64,000 nt of DNA from Cordylochernes scorpioides (Eukaryota > Arthropoda > Arachnida > Pseudoscorpiones > Chernetidae): positions 25,688,282 to 25,752,281 of the forward strand of contig CP092874.1 of NCBI GenBank assembly GCA_030710605.1, given 5' to 3'. Below the pieces are notes generated by a model. It had not been told where the DNA came from, ran no database searches, and saw nothing but the letters and a program-made list of their open reading frames with translations. The stretch's first letter is position 1, and each line of letters starts with the position of its first letter. Positions 1-9,984 of the stretch are shown in pieces. A program made the position numbers and the translations under genes.

Positions 1-215
1 CCAGGGATACAGGATGAGCAGTGTTTGTACTCCATGTTAGGAGCGACTGCACATGGTGTCTGTTCCTCATGTCAGAGGTGGCCATTTCTTTTAGAGCTAA
101 GTCAGCCTGCCACTAAGTTTTAGAGCTAAGTCAGGCCTAACCTGCCTCTTCCCTAACAGAGATCCTGTCCCTAGCCTCTCCAGCCTGGTCATAGTGGTTT
201 ATTAATTTCACCAAT
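1..215. repeat. Dispersed repeat A, copy 1
   Basis: The first 120 bases match 9986-10095 closely (shared segments such as GAGCAGTGTTT, CTCCATGTTAGGAG and GGCCATTTCTTTT). No coding potential is seen. The class is unknown; it may be the untranslated part of a retroelement. Confidence 0.6.
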
Positions 216-256
216 TTAACATAACACAAACGAAATGCCACTACAAAGACATTAAG

Positions 257-367
257 AACAAATTTCAACGGTTACTATTAGAATCTCTTGTTTCCAATGA
301 ATATAACAGCATAAACAGAAAAATAGATTTACCATCACAATACCGACATCTCAGAAGAAATCAATAA
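257..367 (+). pseudogene. Penelope-like element, GIY-YIG endonuclease C-terminus
   Basis: An open frame ending in TAA encodes 36 residues containing KFQRLLLESL and SINRKIDLP. It aligns with the C-terminal ends of the two longer Penelope endonuclease fragments in this window (for example KYQRLLIES and SINRCIEIP near 34500). Only the tail survives. A Copia element is inserted 23 bp after the stop, and the PLE 3' region resumes at 4841, where a hammerhead-like motif follows. Confidence 0.7.
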
Positions 368-390
368 ATCAATTTTATAGGTTCTGGATG

Positions 391-623
391 TGTAAGAGAA
401 TTAGAGGCTGGATCTCAGAAAGTATGTTTAATTATCAATTATTTATATTAAGATGACAAGGAACAAAGAGAGTTAAAAAGGTAAGCGCAGTGGTAGTCAA
501 CAAGCAAATCTGAAATATTATACAGGTACGGCCGGCCGGAGTGTGGCGCCAGGTCACGTGATGTCTGGGGGAAGCTGGCGTTGTTGCTAAGCGATAGCCG
601 ACATGCGAAGTTACTTTCCAACA
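391..623 (-). repeat. Copia 3' LTR
   Basis: 233 bp, TG...CA ends, apparently identical to 4603-4835. On the minus strand this is the downstream LTR, preceded by a purine-rich tract (AGGTGGGAG). Confidence 0.93.
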
Positions 624-639
624 CTCCCACCTAACGAGC

Positions 640-846
640 ACTTTGTTGTTTCAAACAGTCCAAGTTGGCTTCTTAGTCTTCTATACTTTTCTGGAGGTAA
701 AGCTTTCGTAAATATGTCTGCAGCTTGATCATTGGAGCAGACATAAAGAAGGTCAATTGCATGTTTTTGAAAATTATCTCTGATAAAGTGATACGAAATA
801 TCAATATGTTTAGTTCTTTTGTGGTATTCTGGGTTGTGAACAAGTC
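640..846 (-). pseudogene. Copia RNase H C-terminus, out of frame
   Basis: Past a T run near 870-880 the Copia reading frame continues in a different frame with typical RNase H tail residues (short matches HNPEYHKRTKHID and DIFTKALPPEKY). The shift separates it from the main RT/RNase H frame. The homopolymer position means an assembly error is as likely as a true mutation. Confidence 0.75.
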
Positions 847-2463
847 TTATGCAGCTTTGATTGTCGCAAAAAATTGTTGTAGGCTACATTGTTCTTGATG
901 TAGCTCGCGTAGAAGTTGTCTCAGCCAAATTGCTTCTTTTGTTGCTTTGGAAGCCGCAATATATTCAGATTCTGTTGTTGACAGAGACACACAATTCTGT
1001 TTTTGACTGCACCAAGAAATAGGTCCATTATTCAACATGAACACATATCCGGTGGTTGATTTTCTTGTGTCTAGGTCTCCAGCAAAATCAGCATCGGAAA
1101 AACCTATCAGAGATGTAGTGCAGGAACTCCCACCAAAACAAATACCGATGTTTTTCCTAGCTTTTAAGTATCCAAATATTTTCTTTACTGCGGTCCAATG
1201 TGAAGGTCCTGGGTTGTTCATAAATTGGCTAACCCTGCTGACTGCGTAGGCAATATTAGGTCTAGTTCCAGTCATGAGGTACATTAAACTACCAATTGTT
1301 TGTCTGTATGGAATCTTGTTCATTTCTTCAATTTCCTGATCATCCTTTGGACACATCTCTTTTGTTAGTTTTGAGTAAGGATCAGAAGGTACAGATTGTA
1401 ACTTAATTTCAAGAAGGTTGTAATGTTCAAGTGTTCTTTCAATGTATGAGGCTTGATGTAGAAATAACATTTTAGTTGTTCTATCTCGATATATTTGTAG
1501 GCCAAGGAAATAATCGGCAGTAAAAGTTTTTATTTCAAAATTAGAATTTAAGTACTGTACTATATCATCTAAATGTTGTTTATTTACACTGCAGATTAAG
1601 CAATCATCTACATATATTGCAAGTAATATGTAAGCCTGTTTACATTTCATTGTATAGACACATGAATCTGATATGCTAGGTTTGAGATCAAACTTAATTA
1701 AAAACTCATGAAATTTCTTGTTCCACATTCTGGGGGATTGCTTAAGACCATAGATGCTTTTCTGAAGAGAGCAAACATGATTTGGAAAATCTGGGTTTTC
1801 ATAACCTTGGGGTTGTTCCATGTAAAGTTCTTCTTCCAAATCACCATACAAGAAGGCAGATTTTACATCTAATTGAATCATTTCCATATCAAATAATGAA
1901 CAAAGTGATAAGATTGTTCTAATTGAATCAAATTTTACTACTGGAGAAAAAGTTTCACCATAATCAAGTCCTGGTTTTTGTAAATAACCTTTCGCAACTA
2001 GTCTAGCCTTAAACATTTTATTTGATCCATCTGCATTTTGCTTTATTTTGTATACCCACTTGCATGCAATAGCTTTTCTGTCTGATGGTAGTGTCACATA
2101 AGTCCATGTTTGATTTTTCATCAAGGAATTGAATTCATCGTCCATAGCTAGTTTCCACTGTTTTGAGTTTTGTCCTACAATTGCATCTTCATAGTTCAAT
2201 GGTTCTTGGTCATGGACATAACAAGCATATGAAATAGCTCTTGTACAGCTGGTTGATGTTTGTTCCTTTTCTCTGATTCTATTCCTGAGAGGGTATCGAC
2301 ATGATTCTTCTGGTTTGAAACTGGTATTTGTGTTATCAACACTTTCTTCACTATATATAGTTACCTGCTCTTGTTGGTTATCCTGAATATTTTCTGATGT
2401 ATTAGCTTCAGTAAATATTACATCTCTGCTTATGATAATTTTTCTAGCAATAGGATCCCACAT
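847..2463 (-). CDS. Copia polyprotein, RT and RNase H part
   Basis: 538 codons in the same frame as the upstream gag-integrase part and separated from it by one TAA codon. The N-terminus carries the Copia link region (RKIIISRDVIF). Reverse transcriptase follows, with SAFLYGDLEEELYM and the catalytic YVDD box (AIYVDDCLICS). RNase H shows GFSDADFAGD and STTGYVF, then TESEYIAASKA. Translation runs out of frame at the T run near 870-880. It copies the element RNA into cDNA inside virus-like particles in the cytoplasm. The start at ATG 2463 is only the first ATG after the stop and is not a natural start. Confidence 0.9.
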   Translation of the reverse strand: MWDPIARKIIISRDVIFTEANTSENIQDNQQEQVTIYSEESVDNTNTSFKPEESCRYPLRNRIREKEQTSTSCTRAISYACYVHDQEPLNYEDAIVGQNSKQWKLAMDDEFNSLMKNQTWTYVTLPSDRKAIACKWVYKIKQNADGSNKMFKARLVAKGYLQKPGLDYGETFSPVVKFDSIRTILSLCSLFDMEMIQLDVKSAFLYGDLEEELYMEQPQGYENPDFPNHVCSLQKSIYGLKQSPRMWNKKFHEFLIKFDLKPSISDSCVYTMKCKQAYILLAIYVDDCLICSVNKQHLDDIVQYLNSNFEIKTFTADYFLGLQIYRDRTTKMLFLHQASYIERTLEHYNLLEIKLQSVPSDPYSKLTKEMCPKDDQEIEEMNKIPYRQTIGSLMYLMTGTRPNIAYAVSRVSQFMNNPGPSHWTAVKKIFGYLKARKNIGICFGGSSCTTSLIGFSDADFAGDLDTRKSTTGYVFMLNNGPISWCSQKQNCVSLSTTESEYIAASKATKEAIWLRQLLRELHQEQCSLQQFFATIKAA

Positions 2464-2466
2464 TCT

Positions 2467-4590
2467 TTAATTTTTGTTAGTTTCAGTATATCCAACAAAA
2501 AATGTACGAATACTCTTTTTGTCTAATTTCTTTCTGTTATCTTTTGGTATATGCACATAAGCGTTACATCCAAAAGTTTTCAAATGTAAGATGGAGGGTT
2601 TTCTCTTGTACCATATTTCATAAGGTGTAGAATTTCCCAATACTTTAGTAGTACATCTATTTAAGAGATAGACTGCTGTGTTTACGGCTTCAGCCCACAG
2701 TTCAAGCGGCATTTTTCTTCCATGTAACAAGCATCTAGCTGATTCAACTATTGTTCTGTTATCTCTTTCAGAAATTCCATTCTGTTCTGGGGTATATGGA
2801 GCAGTGAGTTCATGAACAATTCCTAGAGATTTTAGATAATCAGAAAAATTCTTATTTAAGAATTCTGTGCCATTATCTGTTCTGAATCTTTTTATTTTAT
2901 TTCCAGTTTCAGTCCTAACTCTTTTTACAAATTCTTTAAATTTCTCAAGTACATCTGATTTATGCCTAATGAAGTAGGCCCCTCTAAATCTTGAAAAATC
3001 ATCCTTGAATGATACAAAATATAATGATCCACCTGGTGATCTTTTACTCATTGGTCCACAAACATCTGAATAGATCAGCTCTCCTGGATAGGTCGAATTT
3101 GGACTTGTTGACGCGTGAAAAACTTTTCTATTTTGTTTTCCATAGATGCATGCTTCACATAGTAAAGAATCAGGCTTTTCTCTAATTTTAATGTCTTCTT
3201 CAAAAACATTATTTTCAAACATTTGGGTTAATTTTATAGGATTTACATGACCCATTCTTTGATGCCATATATCTAGACTTAACTGAGCAACATGAGTTTG
3301 TGAAGATTGCTTTGCTTTAATAAAAATTCTATAAAGATTTGAATTGTCCTTTATTCCAGTAACTAGCACTTTCGAATTTTTAGTCAATTTTATCTGATTT
3401 CCTTTACAAATGAGCGTCAAACCATGTTTTGTTGCAGTAGATATTGAGAAAAGATTGGTCTCCAATTCAGGTATATAGAGAACATCCAAAAGAGTTGCAT
3501 TAATTTTCTGACTATCAACATAAGAGAGAATATCAATATTTCCCTTACCTTTTGCATAGATCTTCTTTCCATCTCCAAGGCACACAGGATGAACACCTTC
3601 TGGTATTTCTTCGAACGTAGAGAACCATTCTCTTCTGAAAGTCATGTGATCCGTTGCTCCAGAATCTGCAATCCAGGAATCCTTTGTTTCAGCGAGGAAG
3701 GCACTTGTCTCAGCTGAAAAGGCACAGCTATCATCTCTGGCTGAAGAACTTGGCTGTTGTCCTTTTTGTTCTTCCTTTCTTTTATAGCATTCTTTCCACC
3801 AATGTCCTTTTTTCTTGCAATAACCACAGTGTGTGTTCTTCTTTTTATCTTTAATGGATTGTTGATGCTGCTGTTGTTTGTTGGAAGCTGTTGAATTTCT
3901 TTTGAACTTTGAAAAAGTCACCAAGGCATTATCTGGTTTAAAATTTCCTGAAGAATCCCAATGATCCTGTAAGCTTTCTTCTTTCAGTAATCTTGCCGTC
4001 AAGTTTTCTAAAGTCTTTTCTTCTGATGAAACTGAATCCCACGCTGTTATGAAATTCTTGTATTTATCAGGCAAGCTGCAAATTATCTTTGTAATTAGGG
4101 CAACATCAGAGATTGGCTCACCTAGATCTTTCATTTGTTGTGCCAGAGTTTCAACTTTGGAAATGTGAGAAGCAATGTTATCATTTGGATTCATTTTATA
4201 TTCGAAAAATCTTTGTTGCAGCAAATATTTGTTTGTTTCAGATTTCAGTTCATATATTGTTGATAATTTATTCCACATTTCTGCTGAAGTCTGGCAATTA
4301 ACAATCTGTTGAAGATATTTAAACTCTAGAGCAGTAGTGATCAGCATTTTGGATTTTGCATCTTTCTTTTTCCAGTTAGAGAATTTTGCAATATCCTCTA
4401 TTTCAGGTTTTACTTCAGAGCCATCAGTTATACTGAGAAGATCTTTTGCTTCTAGAATAATCTTCATTTGAAATTTCCATAGATGAAAATTATCGCCGTT
4501 GAATTTTTGAATTTGTGGAAGTTCAGTTGTCATCTTGAGCAAGCAAACGAATTTCAGCTTAGATAAACAAAAATATTTGATACCAACCAA
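2467..4590 (-). CDS. Copia polyprotein, Gag-protease-integrase part
   Basis: 707 codons. Gag begins with PQIQKFNGDNFHLWKFQMK, typical of Copia gag. A CCHC zinc knuckle lies near residue 255 (CGYCKKKGHWWKEC). The aspartic protease follows with ADSGATDHMT near residue 311. The pre-integrase region has the WHQRMGHVN box and a CEAC pair, and the integrase core has D (YSDVCGP), D (RTDNGTEF) and E (EQNGISERDNR), a DD35E-type arrangement. It ends at a single TAA, after which the same frame continues as RT/RNase H. That stop could be a point mutation, a sequencing error or a read-through site; the first seems most likely. Confidence 0.93.
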   Translation of the reverse strand: MVGIKYFCLSKLKFVCLLKMTTELPQIQKFNGDNFHLWKFQMKIILEAKDLLSITDGSEVKPEIEDIAKFSNWKKKDAKSKMLITTALEFKYLQQIVNCQTSAEMWNKLSTIYELKSETNKYLLQQRFFEYKMNPNDNIASHISKVETLAQQMKDLGEPISDVALITKIICSLPDKYKNFITAWDSVSSEEKTLENLTARLLKEESLQDHWDSSGNFKPDNALVTFSKFKRNSTASNKQQQHQQSIKDKKKNTHCGYCKKKGHWWKECYKRKEEQKGQQPSSSARDDSCAFSAETSAFLAETKDSWIADSGATDHMTFRREWFSTFEEIPEGVHPVCLGDGKKIYAKGKGNIDILSYVDSQKINATLLDVLYIPELETNLFSISTATKHGLTLICKGNQIKLTKNSKVLVTGIKDNSNLYRIFIKAKQSSQTHVAQLSLDIWHQRMGHVNPIKLTQMFENNVFEEDIKIREKPDSLLCEACIYGKQNRKVFHASTSPNSTYPGELIYSDVCGPMSKRSPGGSLYFVSFKDDFSRFRGAYFIRHKSDVLEKFKEFVKRVRTETGNKIKRFRTDNGTEFLNKNFSDYLKSLGIVHELTAPYTPEQNGISERDNRTIVESARCLLHGRKMPLELWAEAVNTAVYLLNRCTTKVLGNSTPYEIWYKRKPSILHLKTFGCNAYVHIPKDNRKKLDKKSIRTFFVGYTETNKN

Positions 4591-4602
4591 GCTCTGCTGC
4601 CA

Positions 4603-4835
4603 TGTAAGAGAATTAGAGGCTGGATCTCAGAAAGTATGTTTAATTATCAATTATTTATATTAAGATGACAAGGAACAAAGAGAGTTAAAAAGGTAAGCGC
4701 AGTGGTAGTCAACAAGCAAATCTGAAATATTATACAGGTACGGCCGGCCGGAGTGTGGCGCCAGGTCACGTGATGTCTGGGGGAAGCTGGCGTTGTTGCT
4801 AAGCGATAGCCGACATGCGAAGTTACTTTCCAACA
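4603..4835 (-). repeat. Copia 5' LTR
   Basis: 233 bp, the upstream LTR on the minus strand. It contains the GC-rich segment GGCCGGCCGGAGTGTGG also present in the other LTR. Confidence 0.93.
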
Positions 4836-4840
4836 GGATG

Positions 4841-5488
4841 CCCTAAAAATTAAAATAGATATATCCCATAAAATAGTTAAAATAGTTAAATTATAAACCA
4901 ATTAAAAAATTTCAGTTATAAATATCCACGCGGCGTGCGTTTGTTTTTTGTAAATATTTCTGGTTGGATCAAGTCGATATTATAGTAAGCCCGTTGAAGA
5001 GTGATTAAAGCTTGAAAGCTAGCGTTTTTTTAAATTAAAAAGATTCTCATTGTGAGAATATATATGTATTTGTAATTTTAATACTTTTTTCACAATTTTA
5101 TCATGGATAGTGGTTTATATATATTCCGCTTTACGCGGCCATTGGGCCTCAAAAATCATTTTATTTTGGTTATCAGCCCCGTAAACAAAGATGTTTCCGA
5201 TAGAATAACAATAAAATAAAATGTTTAATATAGGAATAACGAGCAAGCAATTATTTCTCTTCATATAAAAACTTAACAAGTGGACTTCAGGAATTGGTTT
5301 AACCATGGAGATAAGTACCATCACCACGAGTATTTTTATTAACAATTTCTGATAAACCATCAACGCGTTTATTTTTTAATCTGTCGATTTCTTTGAGAGG
5401 TTAGGTAACAAGTTGAAAACTTAGAAATAATATAATTTATTGAAAAAATAGTACAAATATAATATCGTACTTGTATAAGGTGCATAAA
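4841..5488 (+). repeat. Penelope 3' region and unclassified AT-rich sequence
   Basis: This continues the PLE sequence interrupted by Copia: position 4841 follows directly on the target site at 390. A hammerhead-like motif lies at 4991. The rest (5022-5488) is AT-rich, with a short minus-strand open stretch (5115-5363) matching nothing I recognise. Confidence 0.5.
4991..5021 (+). ncRNA. Hammerhead-like motif, class II, degenerate
   Basis: CCGTTGAAG ... CTTGAAAGCTAGC. GAAAGCT is kept; the stem II bases are AAG/CTT with a long loop, and flanking GC/GC can form the base of stem I. Subtracting the Copia insert, it lies about 174 bp downstream of the PLE endonuclease stop at 367, as in the other PLE copies. 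Confidence 0.4.
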
Positions 5489-5766
5489 TTAAGAAAAAGG
5501 CATCTTCTTATCGTGCAACTGAAAGTTGTATGACTTAATGACCAATTTTTTGGTACAATTTTGAGGTACAGCTTGCACCACGCTGATGAGGGTCAAACAG
5601 CCCAAAACGCGTCCGTGGTTAGCTTTTCTTGAAATAATCAAGAATGGGTATTTGGCCAATTCTGGAATAATTTAAAAATCAACGAGAATAGTTGATATTT
5701 ATTCCGATAGATGGCGCAAGCCATCAGCAACTTTCAGTTGCACGATAAGGAGAAGCCTTTTTCTTA
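5489..5766. repeat. Long palindrome 1
   Basis: AAGAAAAAGGCATCT...CTTATCGTGCAACTG at the left is mirrored by CAGTTGCACGATAAGG...GCCTTTTTCTT at the right. The middle holds a class I hammerhead motif. Same family as 40377-40627 and 43809-44104. Confidence 0.8.
5576..5619 (+). ncRNA. Hammerhead ribozyme-like motif, class I
   Basis: Stem I CCACG/CGTGG closes the core CTGATGA, stem II GGGT/GCCC with a CAAACA loop, then AAAACGCGTC. The expected GAAA is AAAA, so catalysis is doubtful. ACGCGT can form a very short stem III, and GTC would be the cleavage triplet. Its place in a Penelope-type palindrome fits the known association of hammerheads with Penelope-like elements. Confidence 0.65.
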
Positions 5767-5791
5767 AATAATTTATTGAGTTTATTTTATA

Positions 5792-5878
5792 CTAGCCGAA
5801 TGACCCGGGCAACGCCCGTGTTTTACCCGATTGAATGTTTTGATTCAAATATTATTTGTTACAATTATAATTTGGCGC
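5792..5878 (-). mobile_element. Helitron 3' terminus, truncated
   Basis: Read on the minus strand, it ends with a hairpin (CGGGCGTTGCCCG), TCATTCGG and CTAG followed by T, the Helitron 3' end plan. It matches the ends at 46316 and 48594. The 5' end is missing. Confidence 0.65.
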
Positions 5879-5879
5879 C

Positions 5880-6026
5880 TTAAATAAATGCATATATTAG
5901 TTAATAACTATAGCCTATGTGCTTTATCTGTCTATATACTGTTGGCTTCCGTAGGCGTCTCATACTGGGAAAAAGAAAGAGAGGATTCCATTTAGTTATT
6001 AACTAATATATGCATTTATTTTTTAA
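5880..6026. mobile_element. MITE with about 30-bp terminal inverted repeats
   Basis: TAAATAAATGCATATATTAG at the left is mirrored by CTAATATATGCATTTATTT at the right, around about 85 bp of non-coding sequence. It is a short non-autonomous DNA transposon or fold-back, class unknown. The sequence from here to CRP1 exon 4 includes a G run at 6076-6085 and no other feature. Confidence 0.65.
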
Positions 6027-6233
6027 GGAGCGACCCGCTCCAACACAATAGTTACAAAAACGAAAAAGCGAGTGGGGGGGGGGGCAAAGGTGGCGTGATC
6101 GTAGCCAACCAATAGGAGGGCGCCATTCCAAAAAAAAAAGCAAACGGTGACAGAGATGACTGATGAAGAATGACGCTCGTAACTGTATATAGAATTTGTT
6201 TAATGTTCAATGTATTAATTCTGTGGGTTTCAG

Positions 6234-6305
6234 TTTTGCCGACTTAGAAGAGGAACTTTCGAAACAGTACCTGCAGTTGATGGAGCTCCTTGTACTCGGG
6301 GACAA
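6234..6305 (+). CDS. CRP1 exon 4 (secreted cysteine-rich peptide, partial)
   Basis: A 72-nt phase-0 exon between TTTCAG and GTAAGT. It encodes FCRLRRGTFETVPAVDGAPC and then TRGQ. The same exon, the same length and phase, occurs at 14918 (minus), 42306 and 57319, with the DGA[PT]C core kept each time. Upstream exons 1-3 would lie before this window. The DGAPC...VC-x2-G-x-C plan resembles cysteine-rich ends of some secreted arthropod peptides and of ADAM-type cysteine-rich modules; I do not recognise the exact family. The downstream intron holds a satellite array and ends at exon 5 (10280). Confidence 0.75.
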
Positions 6306-6399
6306 GTAAGTTTATTGAATTTATTAATCCTATTTGTATGATGAAATACAGTTAAACCTGTCTATAGCACCCTCTATAAATAGCGCCTCCCTCTCTATA

Positions 6400-8990
6400 G
6401 CGCCCGATTTTAAATACGTAGTTTATTTCTCCGAAGGAAGACAAAACGTTTTTGTTGAAACGTTGAGAAAATGAAAAAACTCTAACTGAACGAAGTATCT
6501 ATTTTTCACAGAAATATAGAGAAATTATTATGGAGTTATTGTAAAGAGAAAATGGAAAAGTAGGAAATTTCCAAACAGATATATAGTTAAACCTGTCTAT
6601 AGCGCCCCCTTCTATATAGCGCCTTACTTTCTATAGCGTTCGATTTTTAATACGTAGTACGATGCGATTTACATTAAAAGTGACCTGTCTATAACACTCC
6701 CTCTCTATAGCGTTCGATTTTTAATACGTAGTACGATGCGATTTACATTAAAAGTGACCTGTCTATAGCACTCCCTCTCTATAGCACCCGATTTTAAATA
6801 CGTAGTAGGATGCGATTTACATTAAAAGTGACCTGTCTATACACCCCCTCTCTATAGCGCCCGATTTTAAATACGTAGTACGATGCGATTTACATTAAAA
6901 GTGACCTGTCTATAGCACTCCCTCTCTATAGCGTCCAATTTTAAATACGTAGTACGATGCGATTTACATTAAAAGTGACCTGTCTATAGCACTCCCTCTC
7001 TATAGCGCCCGATTTTAAATACGTGTACGATGCGATTTACATTAAAAGTGACCTGTCTATAGCACTCCCTCTCTATAGCGTCCAATTTTAAATACGTAGT
7101 ACGATGCGATTTACATTAAAAGTGACCTGTCTATTGCACCCCCTCTCTATAGCGCCCGATTTTAAATACGTAGTACGATGCGATTTACATTAAAAGTGAC
7201 CTGTCTATAGCACTCCCTCTCTATAGCGCCCGATTTTAAATACGTAGTACGATGGGATTTACATTAAAAGTGACCTGTCTATAGCACTCCCTCTCTATAG
7301 CGCCCGATTTTAAATACGTAGTACGATGCGATTTACATTAAAAGTGACCTGTCTATAGCACTCCCTCTCTATAGCGCCCGATTTTAAATACGTAGTACGA
7401 TGGGATTTACATTAAAAGTGACCTGTCTATAGCACTTCCTCTCTATTGCGTCCAATTTTAAATACGTAGTACGATGCGATTTAATTAAAAGTGACCTGTC
7501 TATAGCACTCCCTCTCTATAGCACCCGATTTTAATTACGTAGAACGATGCGATTTACATTAAAAGTGACCTGTCTATAGCACTCCCTCTCTATAGCGCCG
7601 ATTTTAAATACGTAGTACGATGCGATTTACATTAAAAGTGACCTGTCTATAGCACTCCCTCTCTATAGCGTCCAATTTTAAATACGTAGTACGATGCGAT
7701 TTACATTAAAAGTGACCTGTCTATAGCACTCCCTCTCTATAGCGTCCAATTTTAAATACGTAGTACGATGCGATTTACATTAAAAGTGACCTGTCTATAG
7801 CACTCCCTCTCTATAGCGTCCAATTTTAAATACGTAGTACGATGCGATTTACATTAAAAGTGACCTGTCTATAGCACTCCCTCTCTATAGCGCCCGATTT
7901 TAAATACGTAGTACGATGCGATTTACATTAAAAGTGACCTGTCTATAGCGCTTCTCTAAATAGCGCCCGATTTTAAATACGCAGTACGATGCGATTTACA
8001 TTAAAAATGACCTGTCTATAGCACTCCCTCTCTATAGCGTCCAATTTTAAATACGTAGTACGATGCGATTTACATTAAAAATGACCTGTCTATAGCACTC
8101 CCTCTCTATAGCACCCGATTTTAAATACGTAGTACGATGCGATTTACATTAAAAGTGACCTGTCTATAGCACTCCCTCTCTATAGCGCCCGATTTTAAAT
8201 ACGTAGTACGATGCGATTTACCTTAAAAGTGACCTTTCTATAGCGCTCCCTCTAAATAGCACCTTCCTCTCTATGGTGTCCGATTTTAAATACGTAGTAC
8301 GATGCGATTTACATTAAAAGTGACCTGTCTATAGCACTCCCTCTCTATAGCGTCCAATTTTAAATACGTAGTACGATGCGATTTACATTAAAAATGACCT
8401 GTCTGTAGCACTCCCTCTCTATAGCACCCGATTTTAAATACGTAGTACGATGCGATTTACATTAAAAGTGACCTGTCTATAGCACTCCCTCTCTATAGCG
8501 CCCGATTTTAAATACGTAGTACGATGCGATTTACCTTAAAAGTGACCTATCTATAGCGCTCCCTCTAAATAGCACCTTCCTCTCTATGGTGTCCGATTTT
8601 AAATACGTAGTACGATGCGATTTACATTAAAAGTGACCTGTCTATAGCACTCCCTCTCTATAGCGCCCGATTTTAAATACGTAGTACGATGCGATTTACA
8701 TTAAAAGTGACCTGTCTATAACACTCCCTCTCTATAGCGTCAAATTTTAAATACGTAGTACGATGCGATTTACATTAAAAGTGACCTGTCTATAGCACTC
8801 CCTCTCTATAGCGCCCGATTTTAAATACGTAGTACGATGCGATTTACATTAAAAGTGACCTGTCTATAGCACTCCCTCTCTATAGCGTCAAATTTAAATA
8901 CGTAGTACGATGTGATTTACATTAAAAGTGACCTGTCTATAGCACCCCCCTCTCTATAGCACCCTATTTTGGTGAGTCCCAAGAGATGGC
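6400..8990 (+). repeat. Satellite A, 74-bp unit, about 35 copies
   Basis: Unit hallmarks: GTGACCTGTCTATAGCACTC, CCTCTCTATAGCG and ACGTAGTACGATGCGATTT. Variants alternate between GCGCCCGATT and GCGTCCAATT. A composite variant containing CTAAATAGCACCTTCC appears near 8240 and again near 8550, a higher-order repeat of about four units. It lies inside intron 4 of CRP1. Confidence 0.92.
6428..6470 (+). ncRNA. Hammerhead-like motif, class III, degenerate
   Basis: CTCCGAAGGAAGAC ... GTTGAAACGTTGAGA. The 3' half GAAACGTTGAGA matches the intact class III motif at 35720; the CUGACGA half is altered to CCGAAGGA. It sits within the satellite-bearing MITE, between its first two units. Confidence 0.4.
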
Positions 8991-9012
8991 ACTATAGACA
9001 GGTTTAACTGTA

Positions 9013-9593
9013 CTTATAATTGTATATTCCATTTTGTTTAGTTAAACACTGACTTTCACATAAGCACCTATCCTTAAGATTTACTATTTTATTTTAATCT
9101 AAAAAGACAAAGGTCGCCTCTCCCGTCAAAATAGACGTCAAAACCAGGCGCCATCTATTGACCGTCACCGCAAACTAGCGGCTTCGGGTCGGTGACATAG
9201 CCACAACATCACCAATTTCCATCTATAATTTATTTTGTCTTATTTCAGTAATTTTATTATAGAGATTTCACTGTTATATATAGAGTAGTCATCCCAATAG
9301 GTAGATATGGTCGAATTACATATTGTCTGATAGAAATATATATGATGCATTAGCGCGTGATCTGTTATGACAAATTTGATCTTGGTATTAATGGTAGATT
9401 AAACTAGCGAAACCGCTGTGAGGGTTCACCACTGATGAGCCAATCCCTCCCATTATTTTATCATTGGCAATAAGAGCCTAGTAGTAAATTGATTTATTTT
9501 TGAAAATAATCATAAGTGTCAAAAATTGTTTAAAATTTTCATGATAGAAATTTCTTGTCACAGTTGTTATTAATAAAAGACAATTAGCTGATG
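9013..9593. repeat. CRP1 intron 4: dispersed repeats
   Basis: 9096-9210 (GTCAAAATAGACGTCAAAAC, GGTCGGTGACA.AGCCACAAC) matches 42430-42690 in CRP3, so the two introns share ancestry. 9350-9545 is a copy of dispersed family F with GCGAAACCGCTG and CACTGATGAGCC. No coding region is seen. Confidence 0.6.
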
Positions 9594-9626
9594 GAAACGT
9601 TTCTTTTTTTATGTATAACGGCAATA

Positions 9627-9658
9627 CAAGCTTTCGGGCTCAACAGCCCTTCGACAGG
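9627..9658 (-). ncRNA. Hammerhead-like motif, class II
   Basis: Minus strand: CTGTCGAAGGGC, loop TGTTGA, GCCCGAAAGCTTG. Stem II is GGGC/GCCC. Confidence 0.5.
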
Positions 9659-9672
9659 ATTAGCGTAGTTAT

Positions 9673-9705
9673 ACCTGGCGAAGGACTGTTGAGCCCTAAA
9701 GCTTG
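9673..9705 (+). ncRNA. Hammerhead-like motif, class II, decayed
   Basis: CTGGCGAAGGACTGTTG then AGCCCTAAAGCTTG. The mirror copy of 9627-9658; GAAA is changed to TAAA and stem II is broken. Confidence 0.4.
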
Positions 9706-9984
9706 TATTGCCGATATACATAAAAAAGAAACGTTTCCCTCAGCGAATTGTCTTTTATTAATAATACTACCGGAAGGATTATATTAACAACAGTTGTTAT
9801 TGCTTGTATTGATTTTACTGGCATCTCTTTGGATTAAGATTTGAAATCCTCAATATATCATGTATATACCAAACTCTGCAGGTCCCAAATCCGGATAAAA
9901 AAGTAGGAGGGGGAGCAGTAACAAGCTTACTAAACAACCTGGGTTCAGCTGGCCCGGCTGATAGTACCCTGTAAGGGCTCCTGA

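Larger units (their letters stand above)
391..4835 (-). mobile_element. Copia-type LTR retrotransposon, full length
   Basis: The element is bounded by two 233-bp LTRs that look identical and by a 5-bp target duplication GGATG (386-390 and 4836-4840). It reads on the minus strand in the order gag, protease, integrase, RT, RNase H, the Ty1/Copia order. Just inside the 5' LTR the minus strand reads TGGCAGCAGAG, a primer-binding site matching the 3' end of initiator Met tRNA with one change. Identical LTRs imply a recent insertion. It is nevertheless interrupted by one in-frame stop (2467-2469) and one frameshift in a T run near 870-880. It sits in the 3' region of an older Penelope element. Confidence 0.95.
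6347..9012. mobile_element. Mariner/Tc1-type MITE expanded by an internal satellite
   Basis: The left end reads TACAGTTAAACCTGTCTATAG and the right end is its reverse complement (CTATAGACAGGTTTAACTGTA), each with an outer TA as expected for a TA target duplication. Almost everything between is a tandem array of a 74-bp unit that itself contains the terminal motif CCTGTCTATAG. No transposase is encoded. Confidence 0.75.
9594..9740. repeat. Long palindrome 2
   Basis: AACGTTTCTTTTTTTATGTA...CAATACAAGC is mirrored by GCTTGTATTG...CATAAAAAAGAAACGTTTC. Each arm carries a class II hammerhead-like motif. Confidence 0.85.

Noticed and set aside
5115-5363. 82-codon minus-strand frame
   Set aside because: AT-rich, no motif, adjoining PLE debris.
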